Source of the DNA: Maribacter orientalis
GTDB taxonomy: Bacteria; Bacteroidota; Bacteroidia; Flavobacteriales; Flavobacteriaceae
Assembly: GCF_900109345.1 (NCBI RefSeq)
Contig: NZ_FNZN01000003.1
Coordinates: 310,001 to 374,000 of the forward strand
Reading direction: 5' to 3'
DNA length: 64,000 bases
Shown here: one piece after another, positions 1 through 7,845 of the stretch
Position numbering within the stretch: the first letter of the stretch is position 1
Layout: each line of letters opens with the position of its first letter
The notes under the pieces: generated by a model
What the model was told of the DNA's origin: nothing
What the model saw: only the letters and a program-made list of their open reading frames with translations
Database searches by the model: none
Program-made: the position numbers and the translations under genes

Positions 1-2
1 TA

Positions 3-266
3 GTAATTTCAATTGCATTGGCAATTTATCTATTTGCCTTAAAAGATAATCATACGAAAAGTTTTCTTATAGTTGCTTCTAGTCTAACATTTCTGATGTT
101 TAGTTTTGGAATACATGGACTTATAGCACACTCACTACAACCTAATTCCAAAGGGAATTTAATTGTATATCCTATATTGATGTGGGCACTTTGGGCTGTT
201 CTATTTTTACTATTTGTATTTTTTGTAATACCTATTTACTGCCCCGACTTTTTAATTGATTTCTAG
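3..266 (+). CDS. C-terminal part of an integral membrane protein (5' end outside window)
   Basis: The reading frame is open to the left edge of the window, so this is the end of a longer gene and not an 82-residue protein starting at the internal TTG at position 18. What is visible is very hydrophobic, with about three membrane segments (near the window edge, around SSLTFLMFSFGIHGLIA, and around MWALWAVLFLLFVFFVI), and ends in DFLIDF. No family can be assigned from this fragment. It converges on the GIN-domain gene with one base between the stop codons. Confidence 0.5.
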   Translation, partial: VISIALAIYLFALKDNHTKSFLIVASSLTFLMFSFGIHGLIAHSLQPNSKGNLIVYPILMWALWAVLFLLFVFFVIPIYCPDFLIDF

Positions 267-267
267 T

Positions 268-1077
268 TTATTGAAAACGGTAAACAATCTTTGTCTTTTT
301 ATTTAAATTGATGGTATCAATTTGCTTCGGATTTCCGGTAACGTAAATCTTACCACTGCCTTGACCATTTATTTTAAGACGGTCTTCGGCAAATACCTGA
401 ATATCTTCAGAGTTTGATGAGAAAAGATATACGTCTTTAGCTAAGAGTGCCCAAGCATATAATTGTGCTTTGTTGCCTACTGTTGCACTTAACGATTGTG
501 TCTTTCCATTCAAACTTACTATACTCTTGTCTGATTGTTTCACCATTACTTTGTTAGATTTTAGTTTCATTGAGGTGTTCGAGGCTCCTTTGGCATCGAT
601 ATGTACATTTTTTGAGTCTACAGATATATTTCCTGTACTCGCACCATCCATAATCAAATTAAAATTCTGACAATCGACAAGTAAGTTGTAATAGGATTCA
701 TCTAAAGAATACAGTGTAAAGCTGTCTGCAACTAATTTTTCATTGGTATCTATTGAAGCCGTATCTGACAATTTCACTTCTTTCAGATCACTTATATAAA
801 GAATAATTTCGGCATTACTGGCCAAAGTGTTTTCTTGAATAGTATAAAGAATAAGCGTTGAATTTTCAAATTTCCATTTTATAATGTCCTTTAGACTTCT
901 ATCTCCATTAATCTGTACACCATAAAAATAGGTAGGGTATAGATTAACACAAAGATTGTTATGTATTTCAATGGTCTTAACACCCTCAAGGGTTGCGTAA
1001 GAACTGAATGTTTTGTCTTCTTGCGCGAATAGGTAATTGAAAGATAAGACTACGATAATACACCAGGCTATTTTCAT
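268..1077 (-). CDS. GIN-domain (DUF2807-like) exported protein
   Basis: A 269-residue protein with an N-terminal signal peptide (hydrophobic stretch ending LFAQ) and then a beta-rich region of repeating short strands. The pattern of Ile/Val strands with alternating Ser/Asn/Asp (for example VKTIEIHNNLCVNLY, ISVDSKNVHIDAKGASNT) is that of the putative auto-transporter adhesin head GIN domain common in Bacteroidota. It is probably periplasmic or at the cell surface; the function of the family is poorly known. Its start lies 22 bp downstream of the transcription start predicted from the leftward use of the palindrome at 1134-1147 (-7 element TAAATTTC at 1104-1111), so it may be co-regulated with the divergent MDR gene. 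Confidence 0.75.
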   Translation of the reverse strand: MKIAWCIIVVLSFNYLFAQEDKTFSSYATLEGVKTIEIHNNLCVNLYPTYFYGVQINGDRSLKDIIKWKFENSTLILYTIQENTLASNAEIILYISDLKEVKLSDTASIDTNEKLVADSFTLYSLDESYYNLLVDCQNFNLIMDGASTGNISVDSKNVHIDAKGASNTSMKLKSNKVMVKQSDKSIVSLNGKTQSLSATVGNKAQLYAWALLAKDVYLFSSNSEDIQVFAEDRLKINGQGSGKIYVTGNPKQIDTINLNKKTKIVYRFQ

Positions 1078-1133
1078 AATTGAGATATAGACAATTTAAG
1101 TGTGAAATTTATTTACTAATAGGTGATTTAAAA

Positions 1134-1147
1134 ATGACAACGGTCAT
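1134..1147. promoter_or_regulatory. Fnr-like box 1 (ATGAC-N4-GTCAT), divergent
   Basis: ATGACAACGGTCAT is a perfect five-base inverted repeat with a 4-nt spacer. Thirty-three bases downstream (centre to centre) lies TACCTTAC (1170-1177) for the rightward MDR gene, and the same distance leftward lies TAAATTTC (1104-1111, minus strand) for the GIN gene. The site is one of 14 of this form in the left part of the window. Confidence 0.65.
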
Positions 1148-1197
1148 TACACGTAATAACAAACGGTTATACCTTACCATCTTAAACAAATTATTTT

Positions 1198-2217
1198 ATG
1201 AATGCTGCATATCTTATAAAGTACGGAAATGCCGAGAAGGCTTTTGAAATAAGGGAAGCAGATAAACCCCGGCCCAATGCAAATCAGGTTTTGATAAAGG
1301 TTGAAGCCTTTGGGTTGAATTTTGCCGATGTTATGGCGCGATTGGGACTTTATAAAGCGGCTCCGCCATTGCCTGCAATTTTGGGTTATGATGTAGTAGG
1401 TGAAATAGAGGCGATAGGCACCAATGTAAATCATGTGAAATTAGGAGATAGAGTTATTGCATTGACGAAGTTCGGTGGCTATGCCGAATTTGCTTTGGCA
1501 GATAAGGAGGTAGTTTATAAAATACCGAATTCATTCTCTGCAGGTGTTGCCGTTGCTTTGGCAACTCAATACAGTACTGCCTATTTTTTAAGTCATCATA
1601 TGGCCAATTTACAAGAAAATGATACTGTTCTTATACATGCTGCAGCTGGGGGAGTGGGTACAGCTTTAGTTCAGATGGCATTACATAAAAAGTGTATCGT
1701 TTTCGGTACTTGCGGTTCTGAAGAAAAGGTAGCCTATCTAAATAAGAATGGCGTGCATTACCCAATAAACTACAGAAAAAATGATTTTGAAGAAGCTGTG
1801 CGAAAAGTTATTGGAAAAAAGGGCTTGGATGCGGTTTTTGATCCGGTTGGCGGAAAATCGGTTAAAAAAGACTACCGGTTGCTCGGGGCAGGAGGAAGAG
1901 TTTTTTCTTTTGGGGTTTCGAGTATGAACCAGGCCAAAAACATATTTGGAAAAATACGGGTGCTTTGGCAGTTTGGGCTATATCACCCATTACAGTTTTT
2001 AAGTGGTTCAAAGGGAATGATAGGTATAAATATGTTGAAGGTTGCAGAAGAAAACCCAGAAAAAATAGCAAAGGTCATGCAAGAGGTTATTCGCTTGACG
2101 GAAGAGGGAATTCTTACCCCATATGTTGGTGGCGAATTTCAAGTAGAGCAACTGGCAGAAGCTCATGCTTTTTTGGAGTCTCGAAAATCGATGGGGAAAA
2201 TCGTTGTAAAATGGTGA
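1198..2217 (+). CDS. Zinc-independent MDR oxidoreductase (quinone oxidoreductase/VAT-1-like)
   Basis: A 339-residue medium-chain dehydrogenase/reductase. The N-terminal GroES-like domain contains LGYDVVGEIEAIGTNV and GDRVIALTKFGGYAEF. The Rossmann half carries the nucleotide-binding motif AAAGGVGTALVQMA typical of NADPH quinone oxidoreductases and VAT-1 homologues. The zinc-ligand cysteines of alcohol dehydrogenases are absent, so an NAD(P)H-dependent reductase of quinones or enones is likely; the substrate is unknown. The ATG at 1198 follows box 1 by 51 bp. The SDR gene begins four bases after its stop, so the two form an operon. Confidence 0.85.
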   Translation: MNAAYLIKYGNAEKAFEIREADKPRPNANQVLIKVEAFGLNFADVMARLGLYKAAPPLPAILGYDVVGEIEAIGTNVNHVKLGDRVIALTKFGGYAEFALADKEVVYKIPNSFSAGVAVALATQYSTAYFLSHHMANLQENDTVLIHAAAGGVGTALVQMALHKKCIVFGTCGSEEKVAYLNKNGVHYPINYRKNDFEEAVRKVIGKKGLDAVFDPVGGKSVKKDYRLLGAGGRVFSFGVSSMNQAKNIFGKIRVLWQFGLYHPLQFLSGSKGMIGINMLKVAEENPEKIAKVMQEVIRLTEEGILTPYVGGEFQVEQLAEAHAFLESRKSMGKIVVKW

Positions 2218-2221
2218 TGTT

Positions 2222-3148
2222 ATGAAGAATGATTACTTAAAGAATAAAGTGGCTGTGGTAAGCGGTTCGAGTATGGGTATTGGCAAAGCCATCGCTTGGG
2301 AGTTGGCGCAACTAGGAGCCAAAGTAATATTGAACGGTAGAGATTCGGAGAAGTTGGAAAGCGCAAAAAATGAATTTTTGGATAATGGCTTCAAGGTTGA
2401 TACCTTTATTGCAGACATTCGGTTACAGGAAGAGTGTAAGTTTTTGATTAGCGAAGTCATTAGTATTCACGGTCAATTGGATATTTTAGTGAATAATGCA
2501 GGTGTTAGTAGTAGGGGTTCTATTGAGAATTCGGCAGACAAAAATTTCACCATTCTCTCTGAGACCAATTTTACTGGCGCTGCCCATTTAAGCAAGTATG
2601 CCATACCCTACCTCAAAAAAACAAAAGGGCATGTGATATTTATCAATAGTATAGCAGGCTTTAGGGGAATGCCTTTTAATTCGGCCTACAGTGCCTCTAA
2701 AATGGCCCAGGCAGCACTTTCAGAAGCGCTTCGAATAGAACTTTGGGATTATGGTGTTCATGTTGGTATCGCCTTTGTGGGTTTTACCCAAAACGACCCG
2801 AATAAAAAAATCTTGGATGTAGATGGTTCACTGGTCTATTTGCCCAAACGTACGAACATGCAATTGGCCACTCAAGAATCTGTTGCCCAAAGTATCCGTA
2901 AAATGATTGAAAAAAGAACAAAGCGAATAACCTTAACAGGATTGGGAAATTTGGCTAATTTCACTATCCGTTATCTTCCTGCATTTAGCAGCTGGTTACT
3001 TTGGTTCAATCGAGAAAAAATAAAAAACCAGTATACGATGATCGGTGGGCTAAAAGTAGATGAAAGTGTACAGGTAGCTAGTGAATATCAAGAAATTTTG
3101 ACCGATTCCGAAGTCGAGATAGAGGCCGTTAAAGTCCGCCAGCGTTGA
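2222..3148 (+). CDS. Short-chain dehydrogenase/reductase
   Basis: A 308-residue classical SDR. The cofactor motif is VSGSSMGIGKAIA (TGxxxGxG with the first Thr replaced by Ser), the structural motif is NNAGVS, and the catalytic Tyr/Lys pair is in YSASK. About 50 residues beyond the usual 250 form a C-terminal extension with a hydrophobic patch (SSWLLWFN) that could associate with a membrane. The gene is translationally close to the MDR gene upstream and presumably shares its promoter. Its last 20 bases overlap the 3' end of the convergent universal stress protein gene. The substrate cannot be told from sequence. Confidence 0.85.
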   Translation: MKNDYLKNKVAVVSGSSMGIGKAIAWELAQLGAKVILNGRDSEKLESAKNEFLDNGFKVDTFIADIRLQEECKFLISEVISIHGQLDILVNNAGVSSRGSIENSADKNFTILSETNFTGAAHLSKYAIPYLKKTKGHVIFINSIAGFRGMPFNSAYSASKMAQAALSEALRIELWDYGVHVGIAFVGFTQNDPNKKILDVDGSLVYLPKRTNMQLATQESVAQSIRKMIEKRTKRITLTGLGNLANFTIRYLPAFSSWLLWFNREKIKNQYTMIGGLKVDESVQVASEYQEILTDSEVEIEAVKVRQR

Positions 3149-3974
3149 AACTAAGCAAAGGTACAGGGCTATTTTTTACCATTTGTTTGACCATGTCGGG
3201 TTGAAAGTATCTTTGATAAAAAGTACTGTCTTTACGCTCCAACATCACCAAAAGGTCAGCTTGGGCATTTTCAAGATACCATAGTAAGTCTTCAAAAACT
3301 TTTTCTGAAAAGACGAGATCAAATTCCATTTTGGCATAGTCCACTTTTTGTTTTAACGTTTCCTTAAACCATTCCATTTGTCCTTCACCATCATATTCAT
3401 TTCGTGTTGTAATATGTACCACTCTTATTTGTGCATCAAATTGATGTGCGATTTTTGCCAGCTTGTTAATTGCAAAAATATCTGCCTGCTCAAAATCTGT
3501 GGCATAGACCATTTTAGTAAGTTCTGTCTTTTCACTTCCTGTAGGTACGACCAATAAAGCACATGGAGATTTTTTTAGGAGTGTATTCGCTGTACTGCCC
3601 AATAATAATTCTTTTATAACACTTGTTCCTTTGGCACCGACACATATTAGATCTGCATTGAACTTGATAGCTTTTTCTATGATGCTGCTTGAAACAGAAG
3701 TGCCTTCATATACCACGAAATTCAAATCCATGTACATTTCTATAGTATCTAGATAATGGTCAACAAAGTTTTTCAATTTGGCTCGGTTTTCTACATATAG
3801 CTTTTTTTCCTTTTTCAAATAAGTTACCGTAACGGTACTTGCCAAAGTAATAGGCATATCAAAAACATGCATAACAATCAGTTTTGCACTGAATTTCTTT
3901 GCTAAAGAATATGCAAGTCGTAATGCGGAAACCGAATTTTCAGAGTAATCAGTGGCATATAAAATAGTTTTCAT
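3129..3974 (-). CDS. Universal stress protein, two UspA domains
   Basis: A 281-residue protein made of two Usp folds in tandem. The first starts at MKTILYATDYSENS and carries the ATP-binding type signature GAKGTSVIKELLLGSTANTLL; the second starts at KMVYATDFEQAD and has a degenerate signature, so probably only the N-terminal domain binds nucleotide. Cytoplasmic; Usp proteins act in survival of growth arrest and low energy. The gene is divergent from the hypothetical gene at 4130, with one palindrome box for each direction between them. Its stop region overlaps the SDR gene tail to tail by 20 bp. Confidence 0.9.
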   Translation of the reverse strand: MKTILYATDYSENSVSALRLAYSLAKKFSAKLIVMHVFDMPITLASTVTVTYLKKEKKLYVENRAKLKNFVDHYLDTIEMYMDLNFVVYEGTSVSSSIIEKAIKFNADLICVGAKGTSVIKELLLGSTANTLLKKSPCALLVVPTGSEKTELTKMVYATDFEQADIFAINKLAKIAHQFDAQIRVVHITTRNEYDGEGQMEWFKETLKQKVDYAKMEFDLVFSEKVFEDLLWYLENAQADLLVMLERKDSTFYQRYFQPDMVKQMVKNSPVPLLSFNAGGL

Positions 3975-4028
3975 AGCTATGGTTTTATTATGATGCTGTA
4001 AATCTACAGCTACCTCATGTTAGTGAAA

Positions 4029-4042
4029 ATGACTAACGTCAT
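4029..4042 (-). promoter_or_regulatory. Fnr-like box 2, for the Usp gene
   Basis: ATGACTAACGTCAT is a perfect ATGAC-N4-GTCAT palindrome. On the minus strand its centre is 33 bp upstream of the centre of TAGATTTA (3999-4006), a -7-like element, and the Usp start codon follows at 3974. The arrangement mirrors the box at 4061 for the opposite gene. Confidence 0.7.
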
Positions 4043-4060
4043 AAGAAATATATCTTACTA

Positions 4061-4074
4061 ATGATTTGAGTCAT
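4061..4074 (+). promoter_or_regulatory. Fnr-like box 3, for the gene at 4130
   Basis: ATGATTTGAGTCAT is a near-perfect copy of the palindrome. Its centre lies 33 bp upstream of the centre of TACATTTA (4097-4104), and the ATG is at 4130. Confidence 0.65.
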
Positions 4075-4129
4075 TTGTATAACGAAGACACTCCATTACA
4101 TTTAAAACTCAAATATAGAATTGGATATC

Positions 4130-4579
4130 ATGAGTAATTTAAAATACAGCAAAGACATTGAATTTTTAAAAGATGGCCCATGGGACGAGCTCTATGTGTT
4201 GACAAAATATTGGATATCTGACCTTGAGTTTTATCGTGATGATTTATTATTTCTACACCATCTTATCGATAAATATTTTATTTGGATCACAAAGCAGGAA
4301 AATCTGGATCTGGTGAAAGAGCTTAAATTGGGTTTACAAGAAATGACCGCCAGCGTTAATGACTTACTGGAAAAAGTTAGCAGGCATCATGTTCGATTAG
4401 GGTTTATGGTAGAAGACTCGAATAAAAAGGATGCAGGAATTATAATATCAGAGCACCAACATTTGGAAGAGGAGATGAAGCGGTTCGTAAAATCTTTTCG
4501 AAAAAATAGAAAAGAGACTTTCAAGATAAGCGAATATATTTTAGACAGCGAAGAACTGTCAAGTATCATTAAAACATAA
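4130..4579 (+). CDS. Hypothetical helical protein of the stress cluster
   Basis: About 149 residues, starting at the ATG of MSNLKYSK; an in-frame TTG nine bases upstream is less likely. It is soluble and predicted largely alpha-helical (long amphipathic stretches, for example KELKLGLQEMTASVNDLLEKVSRHH), without signal peptide or membrane segment. I do not recognise the family. Placement directly behind a box and divergent from a Usp gene suggests a stress-induced cytoplasmic protein; that is inference only. It resembles in style, not in detectable sequence, the short helical protein at 11006-11398. Confidence 0.65.
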   Translation: MSNLKYSKDIEFLKDGPWDELYVLTKYWISDLEFYRDDLLFLHHLIDKYFIWITKQENLDLVKELKLGLQEMTASVNDLLEKVSRHHVRLGFMVEDSNKKDAGIIISEHQHLEEEMKRFVKSFRKNRKETFKISEYILDSEELSSIIKT

Positions 4580-4589
4580 TTCCTATTCT

Positions 4590-4797
4590 ATGAATAATGA
4601 TACACAAATTATAGGTAATGATATTGTAACTCTAATAAGCAGTAATACGATTTCTATCGATAGTTGAATTCAATGTTGAAGTTGAACTAGAAATCGATTC
4701 TGTTAGAATTAAATCGAAGTTTCAATTAGGCAATAGCAATAAAGTCTTATCCAGAAGATCAAAAAGTACTTTAAAAACAGTGGTAAATAACTCATAA
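4590..4797 (+). pseudogene. Possible frameshifted short gene
   Basis: An ATG at 4590 opens a frame (MNNDTQIIGNDIVTLISSN...) that stops at 4665-4667 after 25 codons. The next frame continues from about 4639 to a stop at 4795-4797 with protein-like composition (EFNVEVELEIDSVRIKSKF). Joining the two by one shift between 4640 and 4665 gives a protein of about 67 residues. No family is recognised; it could also be chance. Confidence 0.25.
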
Positions 4798-4809
4798 AAC
4801 GAATATAAG

Positions 4810-5328
4810 ATGAAACGTTTCAAGAAAATATTATTAATAATGTTAGGTTTCATGGTTGCCTTTTTCCTCTTTCTTATGTGGTATCAATACAACTATTCGA
4901 TGGATGTTGTAGCGCCCTACACAATCAACACCCCAACCTTAGAAAAAAAGCTATTGATTGCCACCCAGGGTAGTGAATTTAAAAATAAGGTAACTGGTGG
5001 AATCGTAGATCATTTTAAAGCTGATTCTGTCTATATCGAAGTAGTGGATATTTCATCACTACCGACTATTGACCCAAGAAAATATAACGCTCTCGTTATT
5101 ATACATACTTGGGAGAATTGGAAACCGCCCATAACTGTACAAACTTTTATTGAAAAATACCCTGAGTTTAGTAATAAGATTGTTGTTCTCACAACCTCTG
5201 GTGAAGGCAGTTATAAAATGGAAGGTGTAGATGCCATAACGGGCGAATCAAAAATAGCTGATGCTCCGCTATTTGTAGATACAATTATTGAGCGATTGAA
5301 TAAGATTTTAATTTCAAAAGGCAACTAA
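4810..5328 (+). CDS. Membrane-anchored flavodoxin-like protein
   Basis: A 172-residue protein with one N-terminal membrane segment (ILLIMLGFMVAFFLFLMW) and a small alpha/beta domain outside it. The pattern KKLLIATQGSEFKNKV, NALVIIHTWENWKPP and KIVVLTTSGEGSYKMEGVDA resembles the strands and FMN-loop layout of flavodoxin-like folds, but the phosphate-binding T/SxTGxT loop is not conserved, so flavin binding is uncertain. It is followed at once by a tiny membrane-protein frame. Function unknown. Confidence 0.65.
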   Translation: MKRFKKILLIMLGFMVAFFLFLMWYQYNYSMDVVAPYTINTPTLEKKLLIATQGSEFKNKVTGGIVDHFKADSVYIEVVDISSLPTIDPRKYNALVIIHTWENWKPPITVQTFIEKYPEFSNKIVVLTTSGEGSYKMEGVDAITGESKIADAPLFVDTIIERLNKILISKGN

Positions 5329-5335
5329 TGAACGA

Positions 5336-5503
5336 ATGACCCCAGTAATAATGAAACGAGGAAAAATTAAAATATTAAATACAGATATAAATACGGCAGT
5401 GTTGATTATACTTGCATTTTTACTTATCGTTGACATTATAATTGGAATTTTTGTGTTTTTTGACATCCCATATTTAAAGATCAGTATTCCCCTTTTTTTC
5501 TAA
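5336..5503 (+). CDS. Small single-span membrane protein
   Basis: A 55-codon frame (MTPVIMKRGKIKIL...) starting eight bases after the preceding stop; an alternative start is the ATG at 5351 giving about 50 residues. It has a basic N-terminus and one strongly hydrophobic helix (AVLIILAFLLIVDIIIGIFVFF). Location and composition suggest a genuine small membrane protein in one unit with the flavodoxin-like gene. No family is recognised. Confidence 0.45.
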   Translation: MTPVIMKRGKIKILNTDINTAVLIILAFLLIVDIIIGIFVFFDIPYLKISIPLFF

Positions 5504-5608
5504 AAAAAAACCAAAGAAGTATATAAAAAGGTAAGAAAGGGCATAAGTAAGAAATCAAACATTTGTTATGAAGTACTAGTCGTTTTTAGCCATTAAAACA
5601 CCATACTA

Positions 5609-5622
5609 CTGATTTTTATCAT
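5609..5622 (+). promoter_or_regulatory. Fnr-like box 4, for the lipoprotein at 5692
   Basis: CTGATTTTTATCAT keeps the TGA...TCA core with an AT-rich spacer. Exactly 33 bp downstream, centre to centre, is TAGCTTTA (5645-5652), the same -7 octamer found behind box 9. The start codon follows at 5692. Confidence 0.55.
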
Positions 5623-5691
5623 TTTTTAAGTTGAAAGTTGCCCTTAGCTTTAAACTGTAGGCATTAGTGGCTTATTATAAAACATTAAAAA

Positions 5692-6387
5692 ATGAAAAAG
5701 GGATTGATTAGAATTCTTGAAACAGTTATTGTGGTTTTGCTCTTGGCTTCATGTCAACCGGCAGTGGTTTTTGGGGAGCCACAACCTGTAGATGTAAAAC
5801 CGTTGTCAAGAATCCCCAATAATTTCATAGGTATTTACTGGTGTAAGGTAGACAGTGCATCTTTGTATGTTGATGATGGGGCCATTGTAAGGCGTAAAGA
5901 GTTCTTGATTAAAACAACCAAGGAAGAAATAGCGGCAGATCCCGAACTTGAACTGGTAAACGGGCAGCTGTATGTTAAGGATTGGGAGGGGTATTTTCCC
6001 CTTACTGAAAAAGGGGATACCTTAATTTCCCAAATTATCATACGAGATACTATTTTTGCAATTAATGATACACAGATTCTAAAGCCCTTTAAAGGACATC
6101 TTGTTTTAAATCTAAAATTGAGTGAAGATGCTTGGGAAGTCTTAGTGGTTTCTCAAAGAAGGGGTGAATTGCTGTCTATTGCTCGGGCAGATATACCTGA
6201 TAACTTAGCGCAATTAGACTCTATTACCACAGTGACTGTGCTTAAAGGAACTGATAGTATTCGTACTCAAATTTACTTGAAACCTACGGCCAAAGAGTTT
6301 GAACGAATTTATGATGAAGGATTACTTTTTGATGGCTCATGTACAGAATACGAAAGAATTTTTCCTTTAAAAGAAGTTATTTATTAA
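5692..6387 (+). CDS. Lipoprotein of unknown function
   Basis: A 231-residue protein with a type II signal peptide; the lipobox is LLAS-C at residues 17-21, so the mature protein is anchored through Cys21. The rest is hydrophilic with repeated pairs of strands (DSASLYVDDGAIVRRKEFLI, ISQIIIRDTIFAINDTQIL) and no motif I can name. It stands alone behind box 4. An inverted repeat at 6444-6470 may end transcription. Confidence 0.7.
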   Translation: MKKGLIRILETVIVVLLLASCQPAVVFGEPQPVDVKPLSRIPNNFIGIYWCKVDSASLYVDDGAIVRRKEFLIKTTKEEIAADPELELVNGQLYVKDWEGYFPLTEKGDTLISQIIIRDTIFAINDTQILKPFKGHLVLNLKLSEDAWEVLVVSQRRGELLSIARADIPDNLAQLDSITTVTVLKGTDSIRTQIYLKPTAKEFERIYDEGLLFDGSCTEYERIFPLKEVIY

Positions 6388-6443
6388 ATGTTTTAGAACT
6401 GTTTGTCGATTCCAAGTTTGTGAAAATAAATGGTATCTAGATT

Positions 6444-6470
6444 ATGTCAATGACCCTAGTTTATTGACAT
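6444..6470. terminator. Inverted repeat between convergent genes
   Basis: ATGTCAAT and ATTGACAT pair over 8 bp with an 11-nt loop, between the lipoprotein gene and the convergent histidine kinase gene. There is no T tract, so termination is only possible. Confidence 0.3.
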
Positions 6471-6489
6471 CACTTTATAAAACTGGTGG

Positions 6490-7845
6490 TTAGTTTTCGG
6501 GTAGTTGTATGGTGAAAGTACTACCTTGGCTCAAGGCACTGACGTATTCGATGCTTCCATTTAACAGTTCTACATACCTTTTTACAATACTCAGACCCAA
6601 GCCCGTGCCTTGAAAGTCTTTGACATTCTCAGCTCTGAAAAAACGTTTGAATAGATTTTTTTGATCCTGCTCAGGAATACCGATACCCTTGTCCTTTACA
6701 ATAACAGTCAATTCACCGTTTCTATTCATAGTATTTAGCATTACATCTGTTTCAGAGTATTTTATGGCGTTAGTCAAAAGATTGACCAAAATATTATGTA
6801 GTATTTTTTGATTTTGTACTACCAAATTGTTTCCTTCGTGCGAATAATGAATATGTTGCTCTGGTTTAAGAATGCCTTCCATTTCTTCGGTAAGTACCTT
6901 CATGAATTCCATGATGTCAAAAGTCTCTTTTTTTACCCTTACAACGCCCCGTTCTAGTTTTTCCAGGGACAGAAAATCATCAAGAATTGAAGTGAAATTT
7001 TTTATCGCAGATTTGATACGTTGAATATGCCGGTCAATTTTATCGTATTCCCCTTTATTGTTAAACTTTTCCATAAGAATAACCGATGACAGGATTATGG
7101 TTACAGGTGTGCGTAGTTCATGTGATGCAATCGTAATGAAGGCACTTTTCATCTCGTTGATATCCTTTTCCGATTCGAGGGCCTCGCTCAGTTCTTTGGT
7201 GCGCTCTAAAACGATTCTCTCCAGTTCTTGATTGTATTTTTCGATTTTTGTGTTTTCCCTCTCTAGATCTTCATGCTGCTCTTGCAAGATTTCCATCTTT
7301 CGAGTTTCTGTAATATCTTGTATGGCAACACGACATACGGGACCATTTATATTTTGGTCGGTATCTATCGTACCATTCATGAGCGCGTTAAAGTATGTAT
7401 TGTCTTTACGCTTTATTTTAAATTCTAAAGTTGGTAGGGTACCTGTCTTGAAAGCCTGTCGTAAACTAAGGAAAAAAGTATTCGCTTCACCTTTCGATAA
7501 ATACGCAGAAAAGGGTTTTCCCTTTATATGTAAACGGTCTATGCCGAACAGGTGGCAGGCTGTAAGATTAATGTTGTTGATTACCCCCTTCTCGTTCAAT
7601 ATCAAATAGCCCACAGGCGCAAAGTCGAACAGGTCACAATATTCATCACGAGCTTTTTCTAGTTGCTGCTGGGCCTCTCTCAATTCTTGGTTCTGCATCT
7701 CAAGTTCTATCTGATGTACTTCAAGTTCGTGCATCAAAATCTTGGCCTTTTCCATGGTAAGGTCTAGGGTCGATAGGGGCAAATTTTTTATTTGGGCTTC
7801 CGCCTTTTTTCGTAAAGCGCTATTTGGTGGATTTTTCGCCTTCAT
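6490..7845 (-). CDS. PAS-domain sensor histidine kinase
   Basis: A 451-residue soluble histidine kinase without membrane segments. It has an N-terminal coiled coil (about 30-70), one PAS domain (about 70-185), a second coiled coil, then a HisKA domain with H-box SHELRTPVTIIL (phospho-acceptor His242) and an HATPase domain with N-box NLLTNAIKYSE, G1 DKGIGIPEQD and G2 GTGLGLSIVKRYV. Its start overlaps the end of the CheB-CheR-PAS gene by 26 bp, so translation of the two is coupled. No receiver domain is fused or adjacent; stand-alone receivers occur at 20541 and 22346. Confidence 0.92.
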   Translation of the reverse strand: MKAKNPPNSALRKKAEAQIKNLPLSTLDLTMEKAKILMHELEVHQIELEMQNQELREAQQQLEKARDEYCDLFDFAPVGYLILNEKGVINNINLTACHLFGIDRLHIKGKPFSAYLSKGEANTFFLSLRQAFKTGTLPTLEFKIKRKDNTYFNALMNGTIDTDQNINGPVCRVAIQDITETRKMEILQEQHEDLERENTKIEKYNQELERIVLERTKELSEALESEKDINEMKSAFITIASHELRTPVTIILSSVILMEKFNNKGEYDKIDRHIQRIKSAIKNFTSILDDFLSLEKLERGVVRVKKETFDIMEFMKVLTEEMEGILKPEQHIHYSHEGNNLVVQNQKILHNILVNLLTNAIKYSETDVMLNTMNRNGELTVIVKDKGIGIPEQDQKNLFKRFFRAENVKDFQGTGLGLSIVKRYVELLNGSIEYVSALSQGSTFTIQLPEN

